This document shows, in pieces, positions 1 through 9,962 of a DNA stretch of 64,000 nt. Both the position numbers and the translations under genes were made by a program. The stretch's first letter is position 1, and every line of letters starts with the position of its first letter. The stretch lies in the NCBI GenBank assembly GCA_028717345.1, contig JAQUNZ010000003.1:1-64000 (forward strand), read 5' to 3'. This stretch comes from Candidatus Methanoperedens sp. (GTDB lineage: Archaea; Halobacteriota; Methanosarcinia; Methanosarcinales; Methanoperedenaceae). Under the pieces are notes generated by a model. The model had not been told where the DNA came from and did no database searches. It worked only from the letters and a program-made list of their open reading frames with translations.

Positions 1-139
1 GCTCAAAGCCCAAAGTATATATTGGTTTTCTCTGCTTATACCGCAATAAGAATATGGCAATACAACAATATTTATTTTTCATTATTTATCTATGAATCAT
101 TAGATTCATGATTAGTTTCCTATGCGTAAATTAAATAAT

Positions 140-2161
140 TTACCTTACCCTCGTCCCTTCCTTGATCTTCTTCTCCGGCATCAGCAGCACCGCCCCCTCC
201 ACATCCCCAGCCAGCACCATGCCTTTTGACTCCACGCCAAACAGCTTCGCAGGCTTCATATTAGCCATAACGACGACCTGACGCCCCACAAGATCGGACG
301 GGTTATGGGACTTAGCTATCCCTGCCACTATCTGCCGCATCTCCCCGATATCAACTTGCAGCTTAAGAAGTTTATCAGAACCCTTGATATTTTCTGCCGT
401 TAGCACTGTGCCGATCCTGATATCAAGCTTCTGGAACTCCTCATATGCTATTTCAGTTTTCTCTTCCTTTGGTTCTTCCGCATGCTTTTTCTCTTTCGCC
501 ATCGCTATCTTTATCCTCTTATCAAGGATAGCCTCCATTTCCTTGATCTTCTTATCTTCAAGTTTCGTGAACAATATCACCGGAGGCTCAAGAGAAACTG
601 CATGTAACTCTTCAAGCGCCTCTTCCAGCCTTGCAGCATGTACATCCCCGTCAAACCCAAGCTGCTTCCATGCCTTTTCCATATTTCCTGGAAGTATTGG
701 TTCAAAAAGAAGCACAAGCGCCTTTCCTATCTGGAGGCAGTTCTTAACCACATGTTTGCATGCCTCCGGGTCTTTCTTGATGAGCTGCCAGGGTTCATTG
801 GACTGGAAATAGGCGTTCCCGTACTGTGCCAGCTCCATCATGGCATCAGTTGCTTTCTTGAATTCGTATTCATCAAATGCTGCCACTACCGTATTTATGG
901 CAGCCTCGATCTTATCAAATATCTCCCTGTCAACCTCTCCTTCAGGTATCGCCCCGAAGTTCTTATGGGTGAAATGAAGGGTTCTGTGCAGGAAATTTCC
1001 AAGCGCCCCTACAAGCTCATTATTGACCTTTTCCTGGAAAACCTTCCACGAGAAGTTCAGTTCCTTTGTGTGCGAGGTATAATTAGAGATATAATAGCGC
1101 AAAAGATCAGGATGGAACCCGTGATCAAGGTAATCCTCATCCACCCAGACCACATAACCGCGGCTCTTTGAGAACTTCTTATCGTCAATTTTCAACATCC
1201 CGGAAGCAACAACAGCCCAGGGCTGCGTGTATCCTGCGCCTTTTAGCATCGCAGGCCAGAAGATACAATGATGGTAGGTAATATCCTCTCCAATGAAATG
1301 TATGATGCGGGAATCCTGGCGCCAGTACTTTTCCCAGTCGCCGCCAGTATTGTTCTGCCATTCTTCAGTGAATGATATGTAGCCGATGGGCGCATCCACC
1401 CAGACATAAACCACTAGGTCGTCGTGACCGGGGAACCGCACGCCCCATTCAAGGTTGCGCGTGATACACCAATCCTTCAATTCCTTTGCCCATTCCTTTG
1501 CATAATTGATGGCGTTGGACGTGCCACCAAGCGTTTTCAGGTATTCCTGCAGAAAACCGCCAAACTCTGATAATTTGAAGAAGAAATGCTCCTGCTCCCT
1601 GTACTCTGCCGGGTTCCCGCATATCCTGCACTTTGCATTCTTTATTTCACCGGGTTCAAGATGCTTTCCGCATCCCTGGTCGCATTCGTCGCCTCGCGCA
1701 AGTTTACCGCAGAACGGGCATGTGCCTTCCACGAACCTGTCAGGGAGAAAACGCTCATCATGCGGGCAATACGCCAGCCTTATAACTTTGGGATAAACGT
1801 ATCCGTTATCAATAAGTGCTTCAACAATGCTGTTCGTGCGCGTATGGTTGGTTGGTGAATCCGTGTTCCCGAAGAAGCTGAAGTTCACTTCCATTCTCTT
1901 GAAGATGTTCTCAAAATGATCGTGAAATTTATTGACGAGTTCTTTTGGAGTAATGCCCTGCTCTTCTGCATTCACAACGATTGGAGTGCCGTGCGCATCA
2001 GAACCGCAGACAAAAGCTGCATCCTGACCCTGTTTGCGCAGGGCGCGGACAAAGATGTCAGCCGGAATGTAAGTGCGAAGGTGTCCGATGTGGCATTTAC
2101 CATTGGCGTATGGGAGACCGCAGGTTACGAGAACTGGTTCATTGGATGGAAAATTGGACAT
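140..2161 (-). CDS. metG: Methionyl-tRNA synthetase
   Basis: N-term '[26 protein letters not shown]', KMSKS-like 'KKFSKSRG', Zn-knuckle Cys pairs, C-terminal tRNA-binding OB domain 'LDIRIGTVL'. Confidence 0.97.
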   Translation of the reverse strand: MSNFPSNEPVLVTCGLPYANGKCHIGHLRTYIPADIFVRALRKQGQDAAFVCGSDAHGTPIVVNAEEQGITPKELVNKFHDHFENIFKRMEVNFSFFGNTDSPTNHTRTNSIVEALIDNGYVYPKVIRLAYCPHDERFLPDRFVEGTCPFCGKLARGDECDQGCGKHLEPGEIKNAKCRICGNPAEYREQEHFFFKLSEFGGFLQEYLKTLGGTSNAINYAKEWAKELKDWCITRNLEWGVRFPGHDDLVVYVWVDAPIGYISFTEEWQNNTGGDWEKYWRQDSRIIHFIGEDITYHHCIFWPAMLKGAGYTQPWAVVASGMLKIDDKKFSKSRGYVVWVDEDYLDHGFHPDLLRYYISNYTSHTKELNFSWKVFQEKVNNELVGALGNFLHRTLHFTHKNFGAIPEGEVDREIFDKIEAAINTVVAAFDEYEFKKATDAMMELAQYGNAYFQSNEPWQLIKKDPEACKHVVKNCLQIGKALVLLFEPILPGNMEKAWKQLGFDGDVHAARLEEALEELHAVSLEPPVILFTKLEDKKIKEMEAILDKRIKIAMAKEKKHAEEPKEEKTEIAYEEFQKLDIRIGTVLTAENIKGSDKLLKLQVDIGEMRQIVAGIAKSHNPSDLVGRQVVVMANMKPAKLFGVESKGMVLAGDVEGAVLLMPEKKIKEGTRVR

Positions 2162-2303
2162 GGGATTCTAACATGGAAGTTCAGATATAAAATACATTTC
2201 TCAGATTTCATATTGATTTTAGGACAACCAATATTTTCGTCCCACAGCCAGCCTTACCACAATGTTTAAATCCCTGCCCGAGCAAACTTAATTGAGGTGT
2301 TGA

Positions 2304-2843
2304 ATGGACGTTTCAGAAGCTATAAGAAAGAGATGCAGTGTCAGGCAATTCAGGAATGTGATCATTCCAGACGATGTTCTCCACATGATCCTGGAGGCCG
2401 CAAGATGGGCACCCAGCCCTTTTAACACACAGCCCTGGGAGTTCATTATTATCAAAGAAAAAGAAACGCTAAAGGCGATCTCGAAGTACGCCAGGTACTC
2501 AGGATATCTTTCTGAAGCCCCTATGGCGATAGCTGTGATCGTGCCTCCTATTAATTCGAAATTCTCCTGGGTGGAAAGCATAGGTGAGCCAGGGTTCGCA
2601 GCTGCGATGGCAGTCCAGAACATGATGCTTGCTGCCTGGGAAATGGGTATCGGGAGTTGCTGGGTTAGCATCGAGAGAGAGAAGGTAGCAAAAATACTAA
2701 ATGTTCCAGATACTCATTTCGTTCTCACGGTCATTCCTCTGGGGTATCCAGAAACGATGCCTTCCGAACATGATGATAAGCTCAGGAAAAAGACGGAGGA
2801 CTCCACACACTATGAAATGTATGGAAAAAAGGTGACTAAATGA
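2304..2843 (+). CDS. Nitroreductase family protein
   Basis: 'RCSVRQFRNVIIPDDVLHMILEAARWAPSPFNTQPWEFIII' and 'GIGSCWVS' typical of the FMN nitroreductase fold. Confidence 0.9.
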   Translation: MDVSEAIRKRCSVRQFRNVIIPDDVLHMILEAARWAPSPFNTQPWEFIIIKEKETLKAISKYARYSGYLSEAPMAIAVIVPPINSKFSWVESIGEPGFAAAMAVQNMMLAAWEMGIGSCWVSIEREKVAKILNVPDTHFVLTVIPLGYPETMPSEHDDKLRKKTEDSTHYEMYGKKVTK

Positions 2844-3088
2844 ACGACAAAGAGAATGCAAAACCCGACAGATTTCTTGACTGCATAGGGCTATTCTGTC
2901 CCATACCAATATTCAATACAACACAGGAAATTGAGAAAATAGAGACGGGACAGGTTCTTGAAATGGTCACTGATGACCCTGCTGCTGTGCAGGACATCCC
3001 GCGGTGGGCAAAAAGAGCCGGGCACCAGTTCCTCAAACTATGGAAGGAAGGCGAACATTACCACTTCCTTATAAAGAAAGGGACGTAG
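2840..3088 (+). CDS. TusA/SirA-like sulfurtransferase family protein
   Basis: 'LDCIGLFCPIPIFNTTQEIEKIETGQVLEMVTDDPAAVQDIPRWAKRAGHQFL'; overlaps upstream gene by 4 nt. Confidence 0.88.
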   Translation: MNDKENAKPDRFLDCIGLFCPIPIFNTTQEIEKIETGQVLEMVTDDPAAVQDIPRWAKRAGHQFLKLWKEGEHYHFLIKKGT

Positions 3089-3139
3089 AAATTAAAAAAA
3101 TAATAAAAAAATAATATAGTGTGTCTTAAAAAAATAACC

Positions 3140-3205
3140 TTATTTTGTCTTTTTTGACTTGGTTACTTTTTTTGTTTTCTTTGCTTTTACCATTTTTTTT
3201 ACCAT
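3140..3205 (-). CDS. Candidate 21-aa lysine-rich microprotein (MVKKMVKAKKTKKVTKSKKTK)
   Basis: ATG preceded by GAGGTGA, AT-rich TATA-like region upstream, T-rich run after the stop; below the ORF-track length cut. Confidence 0.4.
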   Translation of the reverse strand: MVKKMVKAKKTKKVTKSKKTK

Positions 3206-3642
3206 TTAGTTTCACCTCAGTATTTAATTAATATATATATTTATAATATATATACTTATGTGAAGAATTTGTCTTTTGCTTTAAGGCATATTTTTTTAGT
3301 CATATGCGCCTTAAACTTGTTCACGGCAATATTGCATCAAATTTTAGGAATAACTCTGTGAATAACTGTGGTGAACTCAAAAAAATCATTGCCCTTTATT
3401 TCTACTGGAAAATAAACCCCAGAACTTATAGAGGTTTCAGAGTGGTTCCGGGCATCAAAATAACATTTAAAGGTTAAAACAATGGAGAAAGGTTATATTT
3501 TAAAAATAAAAGTGATTAACAAGCATATTGTTGTTAAAATGGCTTAAAACCTATATTTCAACTGAAATCTTTAAATAGTTTAAAATACCTATATTCACTT
3601 GTCGTTCACAAAGTATACGATAAACATTTCACCCAGAAGGAA

Positions 3643-3694
3643 GCATCGGAGGGGAAATCCGGATGCGTGCTGTTCGCCTGTCAAGGTGAACAGC
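3643..3694 (+). promoter_or_regulatory. Two consecutive hairpins in the 5' leader of the 3716 gene
   Basis: gcatcgga...tccggatgc, then gctgttcgcct-gtca-aggtgaacagc (11 bp, one G-U), followed by a T-run. Confidence 0.45.
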
Positions 3695-3715
3695 GCTCCA
3701 ATTTTTTGAGGAATT

Positions 3716-4243
3716 ATGAAGATACGGCTCGAACTCGAAGGGAAAAACGCAGGCAGCGTTAGTTACAAGGGACCTGAGTCCGCTGAGATGGCGGCAAGTT
3801 ATCTTAATTCCATTGAAGCAGATGAAGTAGAGGTACATATTGTAAAAGAAGATGGAACAAAGGCATTTGCCGAATTCTCAGGAGATTTCTGGAATATGTC
3901 AGCGACAAAATTCATACTATCAGCTGCAAAAACCAGACCAGCCCCTCTTCCACCCATTTCTTCCAGCGTTGAAGATCTGCCCCAGGAAACACTCACCCTT
4001 AAAGAACGACTTGAGATGTTCCTGCGCTTTGAATACCCCAGGATATGGTTTACTTCCCTGGATGTAAAAAGGCATTACGAAAGTGTTTATGGAAAAATCA
4101 ACCTGAGCACTGTATCTACATATCTGGCAAGGATGCACAGGGACAATATACTTGAGCGAAAAGGAAACCATAACCAGCGGGAATACAGGTTTATAGAACA
4201 AGGAAATTCTTTAATGAATCTGGAATATGCTTCCGTAAAATAA
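3716..4243 (+). CDS. Hypothetical protein with C-terminal winged-helix-like region
   Basis: ORF with RBS-like gagg; C-terminus 'TSLDVKRHYESVYGKINLSTVSTYLARMHRDNILERKGNHNQREYRF' resembles wHTH. Confidence 0.65.
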   Translation: MKIRLELEGKNAGSVSYKGPESAEMAASYLNSIEADEVEVHIVKEDGTKAFAEFSGDFWNMSATKFILSAAKTRPAPLPPISSSVEDLPQETLTLKERLEMFLRFEYPRIWFTSLDVKRHYESVYGKINLSTVSTYLARMHRDNILERKGNHNQREYRFIEQGNSLMNLEYASVK

Positions 4244-4287
4244 TGGATGGGCTGATGAGCTGACCCTTTAGGGCCCACAGCACCCTT

Positions 4288-4309
4288 GCGGCACATATAT
4301 ATGTGCCGC
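4288..4309. repeat. 22-bp perfect palindrome gcggcacatatatatgtgccgc
   Basis: Directly read; ~45 bp after the stop of the 3716 gene. Confidence 0.8.
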
Positions 4310-4488
4310 TTCGCCGTGAATTGCGCTCCATGCGCTTTCTTTTGCACTCCGAATGGACGGGATCACAGTTGAACCATCTTCATTTCTGACCTTGGATGGT
4401 CACGGGGCATTTACACCCTTGAAGTCTGGGCATTTATTGTTCCAGTCAGGTTCTTCTGCCAATCACTTGCTAGCTCATCATAGCGTGC

Positions 4489-4510
4489 ACCTTATACAGC
4501 CGTATAAGGT
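4489..4510. terminator. Hairpin accttatac-agcc-gtataaggt in convergent intergenic region
   Basis: 9-bp perfect stem with 4-nt loop; function as terminator is a guess. Confidence 0.4.
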
Positions 4511-4620
4511 AATTTGTTATATTGGTTTATCATGATTAATAGTTTTCGATAACAGAATTGATAAAAAACCTGATAACAAGGGAACAGTTATTGAATAAAC
4601 TCTTCTTCATGCCATTACGG

Positions 4621-5214
4621 TCAGGGCTCGACCTCGCTTTTATCAAACATTATCATACCTGTTTTGAGAAGGGCTGCCTCATCACCTGTAAGTTTCCTGC
4701 ACACCGCGTTTTCTGCGATTATGGCGCTGTTGCCAAGAGGATCCTCTATCACAAGTGTTATCTCATACTCTCCAGCCCTCGTTTTTTCAATAGTGGAGAG
4801 AAGTTCCTCAGCGCGCGCGGTCTTATCTTCCTCACCCCATCGCGTCACCATGCCCAGTATTTCCTCCACCCTTTCAAGCACCCCTTCAATATTCGAGATA
4901 AAAGATTCTGAAGCTGGTCCGGGTTCGATATCAACACCGAGTTCCGGTATTCGTATTGTTCCCGATGTTGAGCGCACTACTCTTGCATCCAGATCGTTAA
5001 TAGACCTTACCTTCATTTCATGATGCACAGGCTCACGCTGGGACAGAATCAACGTGTCTGAGTACCTGAATCCGCAATCGCATATGGAAGTGATATGCAT
5101 CACTTCCCCAAAAAAAGGAATATTATGAGGTACCCAGTTCGTTATGAGTTCTCTTGAACAAAGAGGACAGGCACTTCTGGTGATCGTGAACGTGGAGAGG
5201 GGTTCTTGATTCAC
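4621..5214 (-). CDS. ZPR1 zinc-finger domain protein
   Basis: 'CPLCSRELITNWVPHNIPFFGEVMHITSICDCGFRYSD' ZPR1 C4 motif. Confidence 0.9.
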   Translation of the reverse strand: MNQEPLSTFTITRSACPLCSRELITNWVPHNIPFFGEVMHITSICDCGFRYSDTLILSQREPVHHEMKVRSINDLDARVVRSTSGTIRIPELGVDIEPGPASESFISNIEGVLERVEEILGMVTRWGEEDKTARAEELLSTIEKTRAGEYEITLVIEDPLGNSAIIAENAVCRKLTGDEAALLKTGMIMFDKSEVEP

Positions 5215-5579
5215 TTTAACTTCTGTCTGTCGATGCGGACACTACGCGGTGTCACAATGACCTGATCTTCCTTCACCATTGCGATATCGCCATGCACATC
5301 GCTCACTACCTGTTTCAGATCTTTTATCGCCCTGTCAAAGAGAAGTTTATCATGTTTTGCAGGCGATACATCAATAAATACAATATTTCCTTCATAAATC
5401 TGTTTCTTTAGCTCAGGCATTATGTCAAGTCCATTAAGTTCAGCCACCCGGACGAACATACTGGCGGGTTCATCTTTAAAACCCTCTTCGAATTCTGTAA
5501 GATCAAGTTCCTCATACTCCTCAGCATCTGACTTCGGCTTTTTCCCGGATCCAAAAAGGTTGTCTATGAATTTAACCAT
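5211..5579 (-). CDS. SepF-like cell division protein (DUF552)
   Basis: 'MFVRVAELNGLDIMPELKKQIYEGNIVFIDVSPAKHDKLLFDRAIKDLKQVVSDVHGDIAMV'. Confidence 0.85.
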   Translation of the reverse strand: MVKFIDNLFGSGKKPKSDAEEYEELDLTEFEEGFKDEPASMFVRVAELNGLDIMPELKKQIYEGNIVFIDVSPAKHDKLLFDRAIKDLKQVVSDVHGDIAMVKEDQVIVTPRSVRIDRQKLK

Positions 5580-5620
5580 GAAATCATCACATGCTCTTTT
5601 AAAGGTCTATTTCTATTTAT

Positions 5621-6103
5621 CTATTTCTGTTCAAGGTTCCAGAGTTCATCGCCCACATAATGAACTGACTTTACTGCTTTACCAGATTTTCCCACCATAT
5701 CTTTGCCTGCCATGAGAGCCTTGCCAATAGCAAGCGCTTTCCCGTGAGCTTTTTCCACAACGATCACAAGGTCACCTTCCCTGATGTCCGGGTCTGCTTC
5801 AACTATTCCCGGACCCATCACATCAGCCCCGTTTATTATGAACTTCACAGCGCCAGGATCCACAACAACTATTCTTTTTGAGGGAACAAGTTTTAGAGCG
5901 CCCTTGACAGAGGGAAATATCTTGCCTTCGATCCTGAAAAGAAGCGGTTCACCGTCAACGAAAATAAACTCTGCCTCATCAGTTTCGACAAGTTCGAGTT
6001 TCCGGTTCCTGAAAGCTGCCGTGTCCCCGAAAGCCTCTTCAATATCATTGATGAGGGCTTTTTCGTCCGTCTTTCTAAGTACATTCCGTGATTTTATCTT
6101 CAT
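5621..6103 (-). CDS. PUA domain RNA-binding protein
   Basis: C-terminal PUA 'KRIVVVDPGAVKFIINGADVMGPGIVEADPDIREGDLVIVV'. Confidence 0.87.
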   Translation of the reverse strand: MKIKSRNVLRKTDEKALINDIEEAFGDTAAFRNRKLELVETDEAEFIFVDGEPLLFRIEGKIFPSVKGALKLVPSKRIVVVDPGAVKFIINGADVMGPGIVEADPDIREGDLVIVVEKAHGKALAIGKALMAGKDMVGKSGKAVKSVHYVGDELWNLEQK

Positions 6104-6162
6104 GTGTCACCAATAGTTTTAAATATTCTCTTGACAACTCAAGGTCACTATTGCGTTAATGA

Positions 6163-6405
<243 letters not shown>

Positions 6406-6421
6406 TAAAAGGTGATAACAA

Positions 6422-6592
6422 ATGTCAAAAGGTACGCCCTCAATGGGACATCGCCAGCATAAGACACATGTGAAATGCAGAAGATGCGGTAAGGTATCAT
6501 TCAATACCCACACAAAGATGTGCGCATCGTGCGGATTCGGAAAGACAGCACACATGAGATCATATAAATGGCAAGAAAAATGCGGATACTAA
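6422..6592 (+). CDS. rpl37e: 50S ribosomal protein L37e
   Basis: Own translation: [56 protein letters not shown]; shorter than the ORF-track cutoff. Confidence 0.94.
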   Translation: MSKGTPSMGHRQHKTHVKCRRCGKVSFNTHTKMCASCGFGKTAHMRSYKWQEKCGY

Positions 6593-6603
6593 GGTGAGAA
6601 CGG

Positions 6604-8004
6604 TTGCATGAAGAATGCGGCGTTGTAGGTGTTTCTTATAGTAATGATACGCCTTCTGCGCTGTCTATCTATTATGCGCTTTATGCTCTTCAGCACAGGG
6701 GACAGGAATCAGCAGGCATAGCTGTCCACGACGGAACACAGGTCATGACCCTGAAAGGAATGGGTCTTGTACCAGATGTTTTCAATCGTGGAGATATCCA
6801 GAAATTAAAAGGCAGCGTGGGAATCGGACATGTCCGTTATTCCACTACAGGGGGATCAAAAATTGAGAACTGCCAGCCATTATTGGTGAGTTTTAGAAGC
6901 GGAACTATAGCTATTGCCCATAACGGGAACCTTGTCAATTCAAAAGAGCTGCGTACTGAACTTGAAAAAGAGGGGAGGATTTTTCTTTCTGATTCAGATA
7001 CCGAGGTCATCGCCCATCTTCTTGTTAAAAAACTCATGCACAGCGACCTTGACGACGCTGTCAGGGAATTGATGAAGCGCCTCGTTGGTTCTTATTCGCT
7101 TGTTATCCTGGTGGATAATACGCTCGTGGCTGTCCGAGACCCGCTGGGCGTAAAACCGCTGTGTCTCGGGCATATAGACAATGGTTATATGGTGGCGTCA
7201 GAGAGCGCGGCTATTGATATCCTGAATGGTGTATTTATCCGGGATATTGCTCCTGGTGAAATGCTGGTAATTAAAAATGGCGAATATGAAAGCAAACAGC
7301 TTGTCAGGTCTAAGAACTCCGCCCACTGCGTTTTTGAGTATATTTACTTTGCCCGCCCCGACTCTGTTATAGACGGCAAGCTTGTTTATAATGTGAGGAT
7401 GCGGATAGGACAGATGCTTTTTTCTGAACATCCGGCAAAAGCAGATATTGTTTCCCCTGTGCCTGACTCAGGAATTACAGCAGCGATAGGTTTCTCAAAG
7501 AGATCAGGGATAGATTATATGGAAGGGCTGATGAAGAACAGGTACATAGGAAGAACCTTCATAATGCCGGGGCAGGATATGAGGGAAACCGCTGTGCGGC
7601 TCAAGCTCAATACCATAAAACCCAATATAGAGGGAAAGAACGTGGTGCTTGTGGATGACAGCATAGTGCGCGGGACAACATCGCGCCGCATAATCGACCT
7701 GATGCGAAAATCAGGAGCAAGGGAAGTGCACATGAGGGTGGCAAGTCCCCCGATAATCTCGCCGTGCTATCTTGGTATAGACATGGCGACAAGAGAAGAA
7801 CTTGTGGCTGCGCATAAGGCTGTGAAAGGCGTGGAGGCTGTTATTAACGCAGACTCACTTGGATTCATAAGTATCGATGGTCTTGTGGGTTCGATAGGGA
7901 TCCCGAAGGACGACCTGTGCCTTGGATGCCTTACCGGAGCATATCCTGTTGAGATCCCGGGCGAACAGTGCGCAAGGAAACAGTTGAAACTGTCAGAGTT
8001 CTAA
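6604..8004 (+). CDS. purF: Amidophosphoribosyltransferase (TTG start)
   Basis: N-terminal Cys Ntn-hydrolase 'CGVVGV', PRPP motif 'VVLVDDSIVRGTTSRRI'. Confidence 0.96.
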   Translation: MHEECGVVGVSYSNDTPSALSIYYALYALQHRGQESAGIAVHDGTQVMTLKGMGLVPDVFNRGDIQKLKGSVGIGHVRYSTTGGSKIENCQPLLVSFRSGTIAIAHNGNLVNSKELRTELEKEGRIFLSDSDTEVIAHLLVKKLMHSDLDDAVRELMKRLVGSYSLVILVDNTLVAVRDPLGVKPLCLGHIDNGYMVASESAAIDILNGVFIRDIAPGEMLVIKNGEYESKQLVRSKNSAHCVFEYIYFARPDSVIDGKLVYNVRMRIGQMLFSEHPAKADIVSPVPDSGITAAIGFSKRSGIDYMEGLMKNRYIGRTFIMPGQDMRETAVRLKLNTIKPNIEGKNVVLVDDSIVRGTTSRRIIDLMRKSGAREVHMRVASPPIISPCYLGIDMATREELVAAHKAVKGVEAVINADSLGFISIDGLVGSIGIPKDDLCLGCLTGAYPVEIPGEQCARKQLKLSEF

Positions 8005-8053
8005 CAGAAAACTAAAAAAGAGAGAACCGATATTAGAATACTGAGGCAAAACA

Positions 8054-8686
8054 ATGGGTATAATAAAAAGTTTGAAGATGAATTTTACCTGGTTTAAGAA
8101 ATTTTTCAAGAAGAAGCGGGCAAGAATTGGTATCTATGGTCCTCCCAATGCTGGAAAAACAACACTTGCTAACAGGATAATCCGCGACTGGACAGGCGAC
8201 GCCATGGGTTCTGTATCAGCGATACCGCATGAAACACGAAGAGCAAGAAGACGCGAGGGGGTGACGATCGATTCCAATGGCTCCTCAGTAACGCTGGACA
8301 TTATCGATACGCCAGGGCTTGCGACAAAAATAGATTTTCATGATTTTATGGCATTCGGGATGTCTGAAGAAGAATCGAAGCGGCGCGCAAAAGAAGCAAC
8401 AGAAGGAGTAATAGAAGCAGTTAAATGGCTGGACGACCTTGACGGTGTAATACTTGTGATGGATGCCACGGAAGATCCATATACGCAGGTGAACGTAACT
8501 GTCATAGGGAACATGGAAGCGCGAAAACTCCCGCTTCTTATAGCAGCGAACAAGATCGATCTTCCCACTTCGTCCCCGGCAAGGATCCACAGCGCTTTCC
8601 CGCAGCATCCCCTTGTGCCGATATCAGCCCTTGAAGGGCAGAACATAGATATGCTTTATAAAGAGATTGCAGACCACTTCGGGTGA
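8054..8686 (+). CDS. Era-like GTP-binding protein (OapA-like)
   Basis: 'GPPNAGKTTLANRI', 'DTPGL', 'NKID'; followed by DUF2073 and Zn-ribbon genes. Confidence 0.85.
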   Translation: MGIIKSLKMNFTWFKKFFKKKRARIGIYGPPNAGKTTLANRIIRDWTGDAMGSVSAIPHETRRARRREGVTIDSNGSSVTLDIIDTPGLATKIDFHDFMAFGMSEEESKRRAKEATEGVIEAVKWLDDLDGVILVMDATEDPYTQVNVTVIGNMEARKLPLLIAANKIDLPTSSPARIHSAFPQHPLVPISALEGQNIDMLYKEIADHFG

Positions 8687-9048
8687 TTACAATGAAAGGA
8701 ATTCAGTTGGATTTGATTTCGGAAGATAAACTTGATGGCATGACATCAATGGAAAAGGTTCGTTTGATACTTGATGAAGTCAGGAATGGGAAAATACTCG
8801 TTCTTGAAAAAGGACTTACCCCAAGTGAGCAGAATAAACTGATCGAACTTACTATGACTGAGATAGCACCAGATGATTTTTCAGGGATAGAGATAGAGAG
8901 CTATCCTGTAAAGCATAATGATAATCTTTTCAGCAAGCTGCTCGGCAAGACAACACTAAAAACAAGGCTTACTGTTATTGGTCCTGCATCCCAGCTCAAG
9001 ACCATAAAAAAGGATAGAGACCTGATAAGCGCCCTTGTATCCCCTTGA
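8683..9048 (+). CDS. DUF2073 family protein (OapB-like)
   Basis: 'GMTSMEKVRLILDEVRNGKILVLEKGLTPSEQNKLIELTMTEI' and operon position. Confidence 0.8.
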   Translation: MITMKGIQLDLISEDKLDGMTSMEKVRLILDEVRNGKILVLEKGLTPSEQNKLIELTMTEIAPDDFSGIEIESYPVKHNDNLFSKLLGKTTLKTRLTVIGPASQLKTIKKDRDLISALVSP

Positions 9049-9051
9049 TCT

Positions 9052-9474
9052 ATGCCTCATAAGTGTACCAGGTGCGAGAACATATTCAGGGACGGAGCAG
9101 CCATAATATTGAACGGCTGTCCGAAATGCGGATGGAATAAGTTCCTTTATGTGAAGGATGAGCATACTGCAGACCAGCCGGCAGCATCCAGAGACGCCAT
9201 ACCTCCCGCTGCAACACAATTCATCAAGGAAGTGGATGAACTGCTGGGGAATAAGCCGCCTGCGCCTGTTGTGAAAGAAAGTAAGGAAGAGAAGAAAAAA
9301 GAAGAGGTCGGTGACAGGGTTGAATCTGTACGAATACTTTCTCCAGGTCAGTATGAATTGAATCTTGATTCAATAATGAAACGGGAGGAGATCGTTATGG
9401 CGCTTAAAGAGGATGGAACATATATTGTTCATCTCCCTTCTGTTTTCCAGAAAAAGAAACATCAAGATCGGTAG
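9052..9474 (+). CDS. Zn-ribbon protein (OapC-like)
   Basis: 'HKCTRCENIFRDGAAIILNGCPKCGWNKF'; operon position. Confidence 0.8.
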   Translation: MPHKCTRCENIFRDGAAIILNGCPKCGWNKFLYVKDEHTADQPAASRDAIPPAATQFIKEVDELLGNKPPAPVVKESKEEKKKEEVGDRVESVRILSPGQYELNLDSIMKREEIVMALKEDGTYIVHLPSVFQKKKHQDR

Positions 9475-9905
9475 AAAGTTGGCTGGGTGGAATTGATGTG
9501 TGAGTATTCCTTTGGTCGGGGTGAGTCAGACGTATAAACATAAACAGTGTCTATGTATTCCCCGAACTTGATCGAGTCGTGAAAATAATATCCCTTATCA
9601 AGCCATGAGACATTCTTTACTCTCAGCACTGCTTTTTCCTGATCCATTTTGACTATTTCGTAATCGAATTCTGAGAACATGGACGTTATTCTTGGCTCAA
9701 GGTTTTTGCTTCCCATAAGAAGAACGAAAATCTTTGAGAGCCCGCCCAGATCGTAATTTACTGTGAAAGTGGCATCTGTTTTTTCAAAATTGATAGTAAG
9801 AGATGTAATCACCAGTGACCTTTTCTCAGACGCACCTACTGAGAATGGGATTATCAATACAAAAATAATTATTAGTAAAGCTGCAATTGTTAATGATGAT
9901 TTCAT
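9462..9905 (-). CDS. Hypothetical exported/membrane-anchored protein
   Basis: N-terminal signal/TM segment 'LTIAALLIIIFVLIIPFSVGA'. Confidence 0.6.
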   Translation of the reverse strand: MKSSLTIAALLIIIFVLIIPFSVGASEKRSLVITSLTINFEKTDATFTVNYDLGGLSKIFVLLMGSKNLEPRITSMFSEFDYEIVKMDQEKAVLRVKNVSWLDKGYYFHDSIKFGEYIDTVYVYTSDSPRPKEYSHINSTQPTFYRS

Positions 9906-9962
9906 TTAGTGAACAATATACTACCAGCAGATATATATTTTTCTGCCGATCCATTATATTAT

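Noticed and set aside
1-139. Possible feature upstream of the metG stop at the window edge
   Set aside because: No ORF, tRNA or clear structure could be supported in the short edge sequence
4353-4911. ORFs 4353-4535 and 4558-4911 as genes
   Set aside because: Low-complexity or antisense to ZPR1, no RBS or recognisable content
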